Positions 1 through 8,404 of a DNA stretch of 64,000 nt are shown piece by piece. Below the pieces are notes generated by a model that was not told where the DNA came from, did no database searches, and saw only the letters and a program-made list of their open reading frames with translations. The translations under genes were made by a program, and so were the position numbers. Within the stretch, counting starts at the first letter, position 1. The number at the start of each line of letters is the position of its first letter. Source of the stretch: Streptomyces sp. 135 (GTDB lineage Bacteria > Actinomycetota > Actinomycetes > Streptomycetales > Streptomycetaceae); the NCBI RefSeq assembly GCF_020026305.1, contig NZ_CP075691.1:1550001-1614000 (forward strand). The letters run 5' to 3'.

Positions 1-1274
1 GCGGTGTCGGGGGCGAAGCCGGGCCGGCCGCACTCGTCGGTGTGCGGGGCCGGGGCGCTCTCGCCCCACGGCTGTGCGGAGGCGACGGCGAACGGGGGCT
101 GCCCGGCGGCGGGCCCGGCCTCGGCGAAGGCGGGCTGCTCCCCCGCCGGGACCTGTCCGGCCTCGGCGGCGTGGGGGAACGGAGCGGACTCCGGGGCGGC
201 GGGAGCCGGGGCGCTCTGCTCGGGCAGCTCTGCGGGCAGCGGCAGCTCGGAGGGGGCGGCTTCCGGTGTCCGCGGGGCGTCCGTGCCCTGGGCGAATTCG
301 GCGGCGGCCTGCGGGGCTTCGGGGGCGACCTGCGCGGCTTCCGCCGCCGGCTGCGCTCCGGGAACCTGCTGGTCCTGGACGGCCTCCGGAGCCTGCGGCT
401 CCTGCGCCACGGCGGCGTCCGCTTCTACCGCTTCTGTGACGCCCGGGGTGCCTGTGACCTCTGTGGCACCAGAGATGCCTGTGGCGGCGGAGATGCCTGT
501 GTCCGCCGTGCCCTCCGGGACGACCGTTTCTGCTGGTACCGCGTACGCCGCCTGCTGAGGCTGCGGTACCTGCTCCTGCGCGGGCGCCTGCGGCTGTGCC
601 GGCTGCGGGGCCCAGGGCGCGCCGCCCTGCGGCAGGATCTCACCGAGCTGCGGCCCGGGCAGAGCGGCGTCGTCGCGCGGGATGTCGAGGTACTCGGGCC
701 CGATGGTCGGCGGCCCGGCGTGCCGGACCGGCGCGGCCTGCTGCTGTGCCGGGGGCGTCACCGCTCCGGCGGGTCCGCGGTCGGCGAGCGAGCGCACCGG
801 GCTGCCGGAGCTGTCGGGCACCGCAGGGCCCGAGGGGCCGCGGTGCAGCGGTCTGCGGGTGGCGCCCGGGTGGGACGCGGCCGGGGTGGCGCCGGGCATG
901 CGGACGCCGTTGAGGTCGACCGAGCCGCTGTCCCGGCCGGCCGTCTCGTGCGGGCCCGGCTGATGAACGGCCTGGGCTGCCTGCGGCTGTCCCGCCGGAG
1001 CCTGGCCCTGGCCCTGGTGCGCGCCGTGCGCCGCCGCCTGGGCCTCGCTCCACGCCCCCTGGGCGCTCGGCATCAGCAGCAGGTCGTCGTCATCGGCCGG
1101 GTTGGCCGACGGATCGGCGGGGGCGGAGGGGGCGGAGGGGTCCATGAAGGTATACGCATCCGCAGCGGGGACGCCCGGCTGCTGTGCCCCCATGCCCTGC
1201 ACGGGCCCGGAAGGCACACTGTCGCCTGCGCCCTCCGGCAGCCCCTCGCCCGGGACCTGGCCGGTGTCGGTCAT
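1..1274 (-). CDS. cobT: CobT-like protein, low-complexity N-terminal region (3' part beyond window)
   Basis: Reading on the minus strand from an ATG at 1274 gives about 424 codons with no stop before the window edge, so the gene is cut. The start has a GAGGGG Shine-Dalgarno a few bases upstream. The product begins MTDTGQVPGEGLPEG and is then rich in Pro, Ala, Gln and Glu, with a short acidic DDDDLLLMP patch near residue 65. No folded domain is visible. I recall that Streptomyces nicotinate-nucleotide:dimethylbenzimidazole phosphoribosyltransferases (CobT, lower-ligand activation in cobalamin synthesis) carry a long disordered N-terminal extension of this type, and the next gene upstream is cobL. 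The catalytic domain would lie outside the window, so the name rests on family memory and context. Confidence 0.6.
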   Translation of the reverse strand, partial: MTDTGQVPGEGLPEGAGDSVPSGPVQGMGAQQPGVPAADAYTFMDPSAPSAPADPSANPADDDDLLLMPSAQGAWSEAQAAAHGAHQGQGQAPAGQPQAAQAVHQPGPHETAGRDSGSVDLNGVRMPGATPAASHPGATRRPLHRGPSGPAVPDSSGSPVRSLADRGPAGAVTPPAQQQAAPVRHAGPPTIGPEYLDIPRDDAALPGPQLGEILPQGGAPWAPQPAQPQAPAQEQVPQPQQAAYAVPAETVVPEGTADTGISAATGISGATEVTGTPGVTEAVEADAAVAQEPQAPEAVQDQQVPGAQPAAEAAQVAPEAPQAAAEFAQGTDAPRTPEAAPSELPLPAELPEQSAPAPAAPESAPFPHAAEAGQVPAGEQPAFAEAGPAAGQPPFAVASAQPWGESAPAPHTDECGRPGFAPDT

Positions 1275-1632
1275 GCGTAACCCCTCGCCCATCGGTTAGT
1301 GCTTCTTCGACCGCCCCTCAGCCTTCGGCCGGGGAGGCCCCATTGACCGGAGCGGCGCACCAACCGCCCGTCATCCTCAACGAGCGTGCGCGCCGCGCGG
1401 CACGAACCGCTTACCGGACAACAGGTATTGTCCCGGTCGGTCCGCCGCCGCGGCAGCTTGATCGGCCACGGCCCGCTGTGGACTGCGCCACGTTGCGCGT
1501 CCCTCCGGTCCTGCCGTACCACACAGGTTCCCCAAAACGGGTGGACTTTCCGGACCTTGACCAACGAATCGCCGGGCACCCGGGTGCGGTACAACGATCG
1601 GCCAGCCTACCTCGCGCCGTGCCGCGGCAGGG
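1275..1632 (-). other. Gap between cobL and cobT-like gene
   Basis: This 358-base stretch separates two minus-strand cobalamin genes. I looked for a B12-box type cobalamin riboswitch on both strands and did not recognise one. No convincing short gene is present; open frames across it have poor Streptomyces codon usage. It probably holds the promoter of the CobT-like gene, but no clear -10/-35 pair stands out. Confidence 0.4.
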
Positions 1633-2847
1633 TCACGGGGAACGGTCCGGAAGGCGCCCGGAGAGCAGGAATGCCACGGTCCGCTTCTCCTCCCGCCAGG
1701 CGCGGGTGTCGAGCTCCACGGACTGGAGGAGGGCGCACTCGACGGTGTATCCGTGCTCGGACAGATCCCTGCCGATGAGTTCGGCCGCGTCGCGTGTCGC
1801 GGCGTGCGTCACGATGCGCTCCGGGCGCCGGTCGGCGACCGCGGAGACGACCGCGGCGCCCCCGCCCCCGACCCGTACGACGTCGGGTTCGGGCAGATCC
1901 TCGAGGATGTGCGGCGCGACGCCGTGCACGGTCTGCGCCTGGACGCCGAAGCGGCGCACGGCGGCGGTGGTGCGGCCGAGGGCGTCGGCGTCGTGGTCGA
2001 CGGCGATCACGGCGGCGCCGAAGCGGGCCGCCTCGGCGGCGAAGGCGCCGCTGCCGCAGCCGATGTCCCAGACGAGGTCTCCCACGCGGGGCCCGAGGCG
2101 AGCGAGTTGGGCGGCCCGCAGCCGGTCGTTCTCCCCCTCGCCGAGCCAGATGTCCCCGCCGTACTCGGCGGCGGGCAGCGCCCAGCCGCGCGGCGAGCCG
2201 GCCGGTTCGCGCCCGGCGATCCAGCCGGTGTCGGACGCGGCGGCCGTCCCGCCGATGACGATGACGACGTTCGGGTCGCGCCAGGCGTGGTCGGCGGCCT
2301 TGTCGGAGGTGACGACGGTGACCCGCTCGCGGTCGGTACCGAGCTCCTCGCAGATGACGAAGGTCCGGTGGACGCCCTGGAGCAGCAGGCTCAGCTCGGC
2401 GGGGCCGGCGCCGGGCGAGGTGAGGACGGCGACCTTGGTGTGGGCGCGGCAGACGTTCACGGCGCGGCGCAGGGTGCGGCGGTGGGCGACGACGACCTCG
2501 GCGTCGTCCCACGGCATGCCCGCGCGGGCGAATGCCTGGGCGACGGAGGAGACGGCGGGCACCACTTCGACCTCGAGGCCGAATTCGGGGGCGCGCAGAG
2601 TGCGTACGACGCCGAAGAAGCCGGGGTCGCCGTCGGCGAGGACCACGGCGGTGCCGCGGTGGGCGGCGATGCGGCGGGCGGCGAGGCTCACGCTGCCGAG
2701 GCGGATCCGCTCGGCGCGGGCGGGAAGTTCGTCCAGTGCCAGGTGGTGGGCGGCGCCCGCCACGAGCGTGGCGGCGCTGAGCGCGGAGCGTGCCGCGGCG
2801 GTCAGCGGCGTACCGTCCCAGCCGATCACCGTGACCCGGTCGGCCAT
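1633..2847 (-). CDS. cobL: Precorrin-6Y C5,15-methyltransferase (decarboxylating), CbiE-CbiT fusion
   Basis: A 404-residue fusion of the two corrin-ring methylase modules. Residues 1-200 form the CbiE (tetrapyrrole methylase) half, which methylates C5. From about residue 210 the CbiT half begins, with an AdoMet-binding motif I reading DIGCGSGAF near residue 237 and an acidic VDHD strand after it; this half methylates C15 and decarboxylates the C12 acetate chain. Length matches stand-alone actinobacterial CobL (about 400). The ATG is preceded by AGGAGA. It lies upstream of, but not tightly coupled to, the CobT-like gene. Function in cobalamin synthesis is well supported by domain content; whether the route is aerobic or anaerobic is not decided by this gene. 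Confidence 0.9.
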   Translation of the reverse strand: MADRVTVIGWDGTPLTAAARSALSAATLVAGAAHHLALDELPARAERIRLGSVSLAARRIAAHRGTAVVLADGDPGFFGVVRTLRAPEFGLEVEVVPAVSSVAQAFARAGMPWDDAEVVVAHRRTLRRAVNVCRAHTKVAVLTSPGAGPAELSLLLQGVHRTFVICEELGTDRERVTVVTSDKAADHAWRDPNVVIVIGGTAAASDTGWIAGREPAGSPRGWALPAAEYGGDIWLGEGENDRLRAAQLARLGPRVGDLVWDIGCGSGAFAAEAARFGAAVIAVDHDADALGRTTAAVRRFGVQAQTVHGVAPHILEDLPEPDVVRVGGGGAAVVSAVADRRPERIVTHAATRDAAELIGRDLSEHGYTVECALLQSVELDTRAWREEKRTVAFLLSGRLPDRSP

Positions 2848-2997
2848 CGTCGTCTGTCTCCTGGTTTCTCGCGGGTCTTCAGTGCGGGCGGCGGTGGCTG
2901 CGGGAGCGACCGCGCACGCGGCCAGGGGCGAGCGTACCTGGTGGGGCTCCGGGGTGTCCGGGTCCTCGGGGGATGTGCCGGGCCGTGCGGCGCGGGC

Positions 2998-3642
2998 TCA
3001 GTTCCAGTCGGAAAAGGCGGAGAAGCCGCTGTCGGCGAGGCTGTCACTGACGCCTTCGAGGTCCTCGGGGAGCAGACTCCAGACGATGAGGTCGGTGCGC
3101 ACCTCCAGCCAGCCGCCGAACGGGTCGCCGCCGTTTCTCATGCGCGCTATCCAGGCGCCGCGCAGGACGCCCTCGCTGATGCAGCCGATCTTCTGGGCGA
3201 CCTGCTGGGCGGCGGTGTTGTCGGCGGCGGTGCGCAGCTCGATGCGCTCGAACGCCTGGTCCTTGAAGAGCCACTGGGCGGTGGCGAGCGCGGCCTCCGA
3301 GGCGTAGCCCTCGCCGCGGGCCCAGGGGGCGACGACGTAGCTGAGTTCGCTGGCGCGCACCCGCCAGTCGGTGTTGCGCAGGTGTATGACGCCGACCAGG
3401 CGCTGGGTGAGGAACTCCGTGACGGCGAGGGCGATTCCGCGGCCCTCGGTGCGCTCGGCGGGGGCGAGGCGGGTGATCCAGTCGCGGGCGTCGGCCTCAG
3501 TGAAGGGCTGGGGGACGGAGGTCCAGGCGGTGACCATCTCGTCGTTCATCATCTCCGCGTACGCGGGGACGTCGGCGTCCTCGAACGGGCGCAGCACCAA
3601 CCGCTCCGTGCTGATGGAGATATCGGGGAAGGTGGTCGTCAT
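2998..3642 (-). CDS. GNAT-family N-acetyltransferase (RimJ/RimL type)
   Basis: A 214-residue protein starting STERLVLRPFEDADVPAYAEM, the usual opening of RimJ/RimL-type GNAT enzymes, which transfer acetyl from acetyl-CoA to an amine. The acetyl-CoA pyrophosphate-binding strand-loop is seen around residues 105-115 (APWARGEGYASEA), followed by the ERIELRTAADNTAAQQVAQKIG segment typical of the C-terminal half. A GGAG lies 6 bases before the ATG. The gene is downstream of the broken methionine-transporter binding proteins but is separated from them by a strong hairpin, so it is probably its own unit. Substrate cannot be deduced. Confidence 0.8.
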   Translation of the reverse strand: MTTTFPDISISTERLVLRPFEDADVPAYAEMMNDEMVTAWTSVPQPFTEADARDWITRLAPAERTEGRGIALAVTEFLTQRLVGVIHLRNTDWRVRASELSYVVAPWARGEGYASEAALATAQWLFKDQAFERIELRTAADNTAAQQVAQKIGCISEGVLRGAWIARMRNGGDPFGGWLEVRTDLIVWSLLPEDLEGVSDSLADSGFSAFSDWN

Positions 3643-3711
3643 GCGCCGCTCCGTAACCTGGAACCTTCGGGCCTGCTGAAGTGCCCAGCATGCAGCATGT
3701 CGGCGCGCGGA

Positions 3712-3758
3712 CGCACCACGGGGTCCGCTCCTTCATCAGGAGGGGACCCCGTGGTGCG
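3712..3758. terminator. Strong hairpin terminator after metQ copies
   Basis: A 21-base arm (3712-3732) pairs with 3738-3758 with one mismatch around a 5-base loop (TCATC). It lies directly after the metQ remnant stop at 3777 on the minus strand and before the GNAT start. There is no T-tract, as usual in Streptomyces terminators. Confidence 0.85.
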
Positions 3759-3776
3759 GCGGGAACGGACCGTGCG

Positions 3777-4489
3777 TCAGTTCTCTGTGTGGGCCGTGCC
3801 TTCGACGGGCAGGACGGAGCCCTTGTACTCGTCCTCGATGAACCGCTTCACCTCGGGCGAGGTGAGCAGCTTCGCCAGCTTCCTCACCCGCGGGTCGTCC
3901 TCGTCGCCCTTCTTGACGGCGAGGACGTTGTTGTACGGGTTGTCCTTCGGCGACTCCAGAAGGATGGCGTCCTTCTTGGGGCTGAGCCCGGCGTCGAGGG
4001 CGTAGTTGTTGTTGATGACGGCCGCGTCGAGGTCGTCGAGCGAGCGCGGCAGCTGCGCCGGGTCGAGCGGCTTGATGGTGAGCTTCTTCGGGTTGGACGT
4101 GATGTCCTCGGGCGTCGCGGTTGAAGCGAGGTTCGTTCGGGTCGTCGTTGGGGACGGCGACGGTCGCGCCCGCCCTCAGCTTCGCGATGTCGCGGGTGCC
4201 CTTCTTCGCGTACACGCCCATGGGCGGCAGGTACACCTCGGTGACCGGCACCAGGTCCGTCTTCTTGGACGCGTTGAAGTCCTCGAGGTACGGGGTGTGC
4301 TGGTACAGGTTGGCGTCGAGCGAGCCCTCCTGGAGCGCGGTGTTCGGCGTGACGTAGTCCGTGAACTCCGTGATCTTCAGGTCGAGCCCCGCCTTCTTCG
4401 CGAGGTTCTCCTGGATGTACGTGAGGACTTCACCGGCCGGGGTTACGACGAGACCGGCAACCGTGCCGCGCCGTGACGGACGTACGCAT
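3777..4489 (-). pseudogene. metQ: Broken methionine-binding lipoprotein gene (second metQ copy)
   Basis: Remnant of a MetQ/NlpA substrate-binding protein for the adjacent MetNI importer. An ATG at 4489 follows the stop of the first copy by one base, but the first codons (MRTSVT) run out of frame at once. The signal peptide and lipobox are missing. A second frame then gives VVTPAGEVLTYIQENLAKKA through the middle of the protein to VPNDDPNE, and a third frame gives the C-terminal third from EDITSNPKKLTIKPLD to GTAHTEN and a TGA at 3777. At least two lesions that change frame, and probably remove 25-45 codons each, separate the pieces. It differs enough in sequence from the first copy to be a real paralogue rather than a misassembled duplicate. 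Confidence 0.8.
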
Positions 4490-4490
4490 G

Positions 4491-4907
4491 TCAGAACGCC
4501 GCGACGATGGCGCCGAGTCGTCGATGACCTTCTTCAGACGCCGGCGGCTTCTTCAGGTGCACCGTGGCGTTCGGGACGGGCACGACGTCCGTGCCGTTCT
4601 TCTTGTTGAAGTCGTCCAGGTACGGCTTGTGCTGGAAGTAGTTCGCGAAGACCTCGCCCTGCTGGACGGCGGTGTTCGGCGTGACGTAGTCGGTGAACTC
4701 GCGGACTTCGAGGTCGAGGCCGGCCTTCTTGGCGAGGTTCTTCTGGACGTAGTCCAGGATCTCGCCCTGTGGCGTCGGGGTGGCGGCGACGACGAGCGGG
4801 CCGTCCTTGTCGCCCGCGGAGCCCTTGTCGGAGCCGCAGGCGCTCAGCCCGAGGGTGAGGGCTGAGGCGGCGAGGACAGCGGTGGTGATCTTGGCGGTGT
4901 TACGCAC
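4491..4907 (-). pseudogene. metQ: Truncated methionine-binding lipoprotein gene (first metQ copy)
   Basis: The first 115 or so residues are a normal MetQ/NlpA: a signal peptide with lipobox LSAC (Cys about residue 24), then VVAATPTPQGEILDYVQKNL and the EFTDYVTPNTAVQQGEVFANYFQHKPYLDDFN segment. After VPNATVHL the usual middle domain (about 130 residues) is absent and the frame jumps to a short tail ending GAIVAAF at a TGA. Another frame in the same stretch reads KKVIDDS, which looks like the normal C-terminal helix before GAIVAAF, so both a large internal deletion and a single-base shift are implied. Family members are about 270 residues; this one is 138. The product could be exported and lipidated but should not bind ligand. 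Confidence 0.8.
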
Positions 4908-4998
4908 GAAAAGTGCCTTTCTCCGTAGGTGGTGCTGGTGGTGCCGGTGGTGCGGCCCCGCGTGGGTGGCGGGGAGGTCTGCGGGGGGGCGGTCCCGG

Positions 4999-5745
4999 TC
5001 AGCCGGTCTTGGTGGTCGACTCGGCGGCGACGGTGCCGGGGAGCACGCCGCGCAGCGGCCGGAACAGCAGGAGCGGAGCGGAGCCGCCGCCGCGCTTGTG
5101 GAGCCTGCGGGCCGCGTAGTCGCCCGCGAACTGGATGATCGAGATGACCACGGCGAGGATCGCCACGGTGATCCACATCAGCTCCGTCTCGAACCGCTGG
5201 TAGCCGTAGCGCAGCGCGAGGTCGCCGAGGCCGCCGCCGCCGACCGTGCCCGCCATCGCGGAGTAGCCGATGAGCGCGACGATCGTGGTGGTGGCGCCCG
5301 AGATCAGCGAGGGCAGCGACTCGGGGACGAGGACCTTGCGTACGACGGTCCAGGTGGAGCCGCCCATCGACTGCACGGCTTCGACGAGCCCGCCGTCGAC
5401 CTCGCGGATCGAGGTCTCGACCAGGCGCGCGAAGAACGGGATGGCGCCGACGGCGAGCGGCACGAGGGCGGCCTCGCGGCCGATCGTGGTGCCGGTGATC
5501 CAGCGCGTGAAGGTCATCAGGGCGACCATCAGGATGATGAAGGGCATCGAGCGGGCGATGTTCACGATCTGCCCGATGACCTTGTTGAGCACGGCGTTCT
5601 GCAGGAGGCCGCCGCGCTCGGTGAGGACGAGCAGGATGCCGAGCGGCAGTCCGGCGACGACGGCTATCAGCGTCGACCAGCCCACCATGTAGAGGGTGTC
5701 CCAACAGGCCTGCTCCAACAGCGGGCGCATCTCCGACCAGGTCAC
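4999..5745 (-). CDS. metI: D/L-methionine ABC transporter permease
   Basis: A 248-residue inner-membrane permease with about five to six hydrophobic segments (around residues 20-40, 60-85, 95-115, 150-175, 195-220) and the MetI/BPD signature EAVQSMGGSTWTVVRKVLVPE near residue 145, the EAA loop that docks on the ATPase. It starts with GTG whose bases overlap the metN stop (GTGA), so the two are translationally coupled. C-terminal residues after about 225 are a basic cytoplasmic tail with GGGSAPLLLFRP, somewhat longer than usual. Works with MetN and a MetQ lipoprotein in methionine import; the two MetQ genes downstream are damaged. Confidence 0.93.
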   Translation of the reverse strand: MTWSEMRPLLEQACWDTLYMVGWSTLIAVVAGLPLGILLVLTERGGLLQNAVLNKVIGQIVNIARSMPFIILMVALMTFTRWITGTTIGREAALVPLAVGAIPFFARLVETSIREVDGGLVEAVQSMGGSTWTVVRKVLVPESLPSLISGATTTIVALIGYSAMAGTVGGGGLGDLALRYGYQRFETELMWITVAILAVVISIIQFAGDYAARRLHKRGGGSAPLLLFRPLRGVLPGTVAAESTTKTG

Positions 5746-6851
5746 TTGGCACCTTCCTTGACCAGCAGCGTCTCGTTGCGGGGCGCGTTCGTCGCCGGAT
5801 CCTCGCCCGCGATGTCGACCTGGAGGCCCTGCTCGCGCAGGAACCCGATCGGGACCACGTTCTCCTCGAAGCGGCCGGGCAGTTCGATGCGCATGCGGCC
5901 GACCTGCTTGCCCGCGACGGTGTCCATCGCGGCGCCGAGGATCGAGATGTCGATGTTGTACGTGCGCGACAGCTGCGAGATGACGGGCCGGGTCGCGGCC
6001 TCGCCGTGGAACGTCACGTCGACGACGGTGCGGTCCTCGCCGGTGGTGTCGCCGCTGACGGGGAAGAGCGCGGCGGCGAGTTCGGAGCCGGGCGTCGCGA
6101 GGAGTTCGCTGACGGTGCCGGACTCGACGATCTGGCCGCGCTCCATGAGGGCGGCGGAGTCGCAGACGCTCTTGACGACGTCCATCTCGTGCGTGATGAG
6201 CAGGACGGTCAGGCCGAGCTGCTGGTTGAGGTCGCGCAGGAGCTGGAGGATGGAGCGGGTGGTCTCCGGGTCCAGGGCGCTGGTCGCCTCGTCGGAGAGC
6301 AGCACCTTGGGGTCGCCGGCGAGCGCGCGGGCGATGCCGACGCGCTGCTTCTGGCCACCGGAGAGCTGCGCCGGGTAGGACCGGGCCTTGTCGGCCAGGC
6401 CGACGAGGTCGAGGAGTTCGAGGGCCTTGCGGGAGCGCTCCTGGCCGGAGAGGCCGAGGATCTCCAGCGGCAGTTCGACGTTGTCCTGGACGGTGCGCGA
6501 GGACAGCAGGTTGAAGTGCTGGAAGACCATGCCGATGCGGCTGCGTGCCCGGCGCAACTCCTTGCCCGCGCGCGGGCCGCGGCCGGCGAGGGCGGTGAGG
6601 TCCTGTCCGGCGACGGTCACGGTGCCGGAGGTGGGACGCTCCAGGAGGTTGACGCAGCGGATGAGGGAGGACTTGCCGGCGCCGGACTGGCCGATGACGC
6701 CGTACACCTCGCCCTCGCGGACGTGCAGGTCGACTCCGTCGAGGGCGGTTACTTCACGACCGCGTGAGCGGTAGACCTTGGTGAGGCCGGAAGTGGTGAT
6801 CACAGGGGTTTCCGTCACTGTCGAGTGCGCGGCGCGGGTGTCGCCGGGCAC
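5742..6851 (-). CDS. metN: Methionine ABC transporter ATP-binding protein
   Basis: Canonical MetN. ABC domain: Walker A GQSGAGKSS (near residue 55), Q-loop VFQHFN, signature LSGGQKQRVGIARAL, Walker B VLLSDEATSALD and switch His in LLITHEMD. The C-terminal 100 residues form the NIL (ACT-like) domain that in E. coli MetN binds methionine and shuts off transport. The frame opens at GTG 6851, but a GTG at 6818 (giving MTETPVITTSGLTKVY) fits the family length better; neither has an obvious Shine-Dalgarno. First gene of a metN-metI-metQ-metQ unit; a Cys/Met leader peptide lies about 180 bases upstream. Confidence 0.93.
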   Translation of the reverse strand: MPGDTRAAHSTVTETPVITTSGLTKVYRSRGREVTALDGVDLHVREGEVYGVIGQSGAGKSSLIRCVNLLERPTSGTVTVAGQDLTALAGRGPRAGKELRRARSRIGMVFQHFNLLSSRTVQDNVELPLEILGLSGQERSRKALELLDLVGLADKARSYPAQLSGGQKQRVGIARALAGDPKVLLSDEATSALDPETTRSILQLLRDLNQQLGLTVLLITHEMDVVKSVCDSAALMERGQIVESGTVSELLATPGSELAAALFPVSGDTTGEDRTVVDVTFHGEAATRPVISQLSRTYNIDISILGAAMDTVAGKQVGRMRIELPGRFEENVVPIGFLREQGLQVDIAGEDPATNAPRNETLLVKEGAK

Positions 6852-7029
6852 GGGGCATTCGTTCGGAACGCGGCACGGTTCTCGCGGTGGCGAAAGGAAC
6901 CGGAGGACGTGTGCGCGGGGCAGGCTCGCTTCCTACGTCAGTACGGCTCTTTCGTCGCGTACGTCGTGCAGGGGGTGCGGCACAGCGGCTTCGCTTCGGG
7001 GCGCGAGGCTCTTCGTGGTGCGGGGGCCC

Positions 7030-7116
7030 TCAGAAGGCGCACATTCGACACATACAACGAGCACCGGGCGTCATCGTCGCCTCGGTCGCAAGGGTGCGGC
7101 TGCTCGTCGTGGTCAT
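7030..7116 (-). CDS. Candidate leaderless Cys/Met leader peptide upstream of metN
   Basis: A 28-codon frame from ATG 7116 to TGA 7030. The last eight residues read C-M-C-R-M-C-A-F, so three Cys and two Met codons alternate just before the stop, in a genome where both residues are rare. A TTTACT hexamer ends 7 bases before the ATG, which fits a leaderless transcript starting at the A of ATG. It lies upstream of a methionine importer, so ribosome stalling at Cys/Met codons is a natural regulatory input. Cys-rich leaderless leaders before sulfur genes are known in mycobacteria; I do not know of this one being described. Function is inference; the codon arrangement is directly seen. Confidence 0.6.
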   Translation of the reverse strand: MTTTSSRTLATEATMTPGARCMCRMCAF

Positions 7117-7129
7117 GGGCCCAAGTAAA
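7117..7129 (-). promoter_or_regulatory. -10 element for leaderless metN leader transcript
   Basis: On the minus strand TTTACT (7129-7124) is followed by 7 bases and then the leader ATG at 7116. This is the spacing expected when transcription starts on the start codon. No good -35 hexamer is visible. Confidence 0.5.
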
Positions 7130-7151
7130 ACACGCGTGAGGTCACGGCCCG

Positions 7152-7182
7152 CCACCGCTGTCCGTATAGCGGACAGCGGTGG
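7152..7182. terminator. Perfect 13-bp hairpin after HAD phosphatase gene
   Basis: CCACCGCTGTCCG (7152-7164) pairs perfectly with CGGACAGCGGTGG (7170-7182) around a TATAG loop. It follows the minus-strand HAD gene (stop at 7212) and separates it from the metN leader region. Confidence 0.8.
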
Positions 7183-7211
7183 GACGGGGCCGGGCGGTGC
7201 GGGCGGGGCGG

Positions 7212-7859
7212 TCAGCCGGCGACATCGATCTCCACGAACTCGTCCGTGGCCTGCGCGGACACGGCGGAGAGGTCCTTGACCAGGACGTCCGCGGACAGCT
7301 CGGCGGCGTCGTGGGTTGTGGCCAAGGCCACGGTGGTCATGCCCGCGGCCCGTCCGGCCTGAAGGCCTGCCGGGGCGTCCTCGAAGACCACGCAGCGCGC
7401 CGGGTCGACGCCGAGCTTCTCGGCCGCGAGGAGGTAGGGCTTGGGGTCGGGCTTGCCGCGCGTGATGTCGTCGGCGGCGATCAGCAGGCCGGGGCGGATG
7501 CCGACCTCGGCGAGGCGGGCCTCGGCCAGGACGCGGGTCGCGGAGGTGACCACGGCCCAGCGGTCCGCGGGCAGCGACTCCAGGAGCTCACGGGTGCCGG
7601 GCAGCAGTTCGACGCCGCCGGCGACGTCCGAGACCTCCAGCTCCTCGATGCGGACGACGGCCGCTGGGACCTTCTCCGGAGGCAGCAGGTCGGCGGCTAT
7701 CTCGGCGGCGGGGCGGCCGTGCAGTTCTACACGGGCGAATTCCTCGGCGGTGATCCCGTACTCCCGCGCCCACCGTGTCCAGCAGCGGTACACCGACTCC
7801 AGGGAGGAGATGAGGGTGCCGTCGTTGTCGAACAGGAGCGCTTCAGCCTGGATCTTCAT
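7212..7859 (-). CDS. HAD-superfamily hydrolase (beta-phosphoglucomutase/sugar phosphatase type)
   Basis: 215 residues. HAD motif I is LLFDNDGTLISS near the N-terminus, with the two catalytic Asp at D-N-D; motif II is VVTSAT; motif III Lys is in the RGKPDPKPYLLAAEKL segment, a strong marker of the PGMB/DOG-phosphatase-like HAD branch with a helical cap; motif IV is VVFEDAPAGLQAGRAAG. The ATG at 7859 (MKIQAEALLFDNDG) was chosen because upstream in-frame sequence is Pro/Arg/Cys-rich and not conserved-looking. Likely a cytosolic sugar-phosphate phosphatase; the substrate is open. Confidence 0.88.
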   Translation of the reverse strand: MKIQAEALLFDNDGTLISSLESVYRCWTRWAREYGITAEEFARVELHGRPAAEIAADLLPPEKVPAAVVRIEELEVSDVAGGVELLPGTRELLESLPADRWAVVTSATRVLAEARLAEVGIRPGLLIAADDITRGKPDPKPYLLAAEKLGVDPARCVVFEDAPAGLQAGRAAGMTTVALATTHDAAELSADVLVKDLSAVSAQATDEFVEIDVAG

Positions 7860-8043
7860 GGTGTCCGAGCGTACGGGGCGCCTCGGGCCGCTTTGCGGGG
7901 GCCTTGGGCCCGACCGGCCGGGTCTTCCGGGGTGTGGGCGCGCGGGCACCACAGGGCAGGCGCACGGGCACGCCGGGGGCACGCGCACGGGCACTCCGGG
8001 GGCAGGCGCATCGGGTCAAAGGGCCCGTAATAAAGTCACGGAC

Positions 8044-8403
8044 ATGCTTGTTGCCCTGACGATCGCGACCGCCGTGGCCGCGCTCGCCCTCGCCGCCTGG
8101 TGCGGTTTCGCCGCGTACCGGGACCAGCCGACCAAGGACTGGCACTTCATCGGCATGGGCGTGGTGACCCTGCTGGCCCTGGTCCAGCTGATCGTCGGCA
8201 TCGTCCAGCTCGCGCGCGGCGAGGACCCGGAGCAGGGCACGACGATCTTCGTGGCGTATCTGCTCGGCTCCTTCGCGTGCGTGCCGGCGGCGGGCTTCAT
8301 GTCACTGGCCGAACGCACGCGCTGGGGTTCGCTCACGGTCGCCGCGGGCGGCGTGGTCCTCGCCGTGCTCCAGGTACGGCTCTACGACATCTGGGGTGGC
8401 TGA
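8044..8403 (+). CDS. Small integral membrane protein, four hydrophobic segments
   Basis: 119 residues with hydrophobic stretches at about residues 2-24, 38-58, 67-88 and 96-112. No enzymatic motif. TAAAGT ends 7 bases before the ATG, suggesting a leaderless transcript. The next gene, also a small membrane protein, begins at or beside its stop codon, so the two probably form a pair. I do not recognise a named family; it resembles the hypothetical membrane proteins that sit at this place in other Streptomyces. Confidence 0.75.
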   Translation: MLVALTIATAVAALALAAWCGFAAYRDQPTKDWHFIGMGVVTLLALVQLIVGIVQLARGEDPEQGTTIFVAYLLGSFACVPAAGFMSLAERTRWGSLTVAAGGVVLAVLQVRLYDIWGG

Positions 8404-8404
8404 G

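Noticed and set aside
42..1280. Long plus-strand open frame of over 400 codons opposite the CobT-like gene
   Set aside because: It is the exact antisense of the minus-strand gene, has Arg/Gly-rich composition typical of shadow frames in high-GC DNA and no Shine-Dalgarno.
1275..1632. Cobalamin riboswitch between cobL and the CobT-like gene
   Set aside because: No B12-box or the usual flanking hairpins could be recognised on either strand.
6852..7211. SAM riboswitch upstream of metN
   Set aside because: No conserved SAM-I or SAM-IV core could be found; the Cys/Met leader explains the region better.
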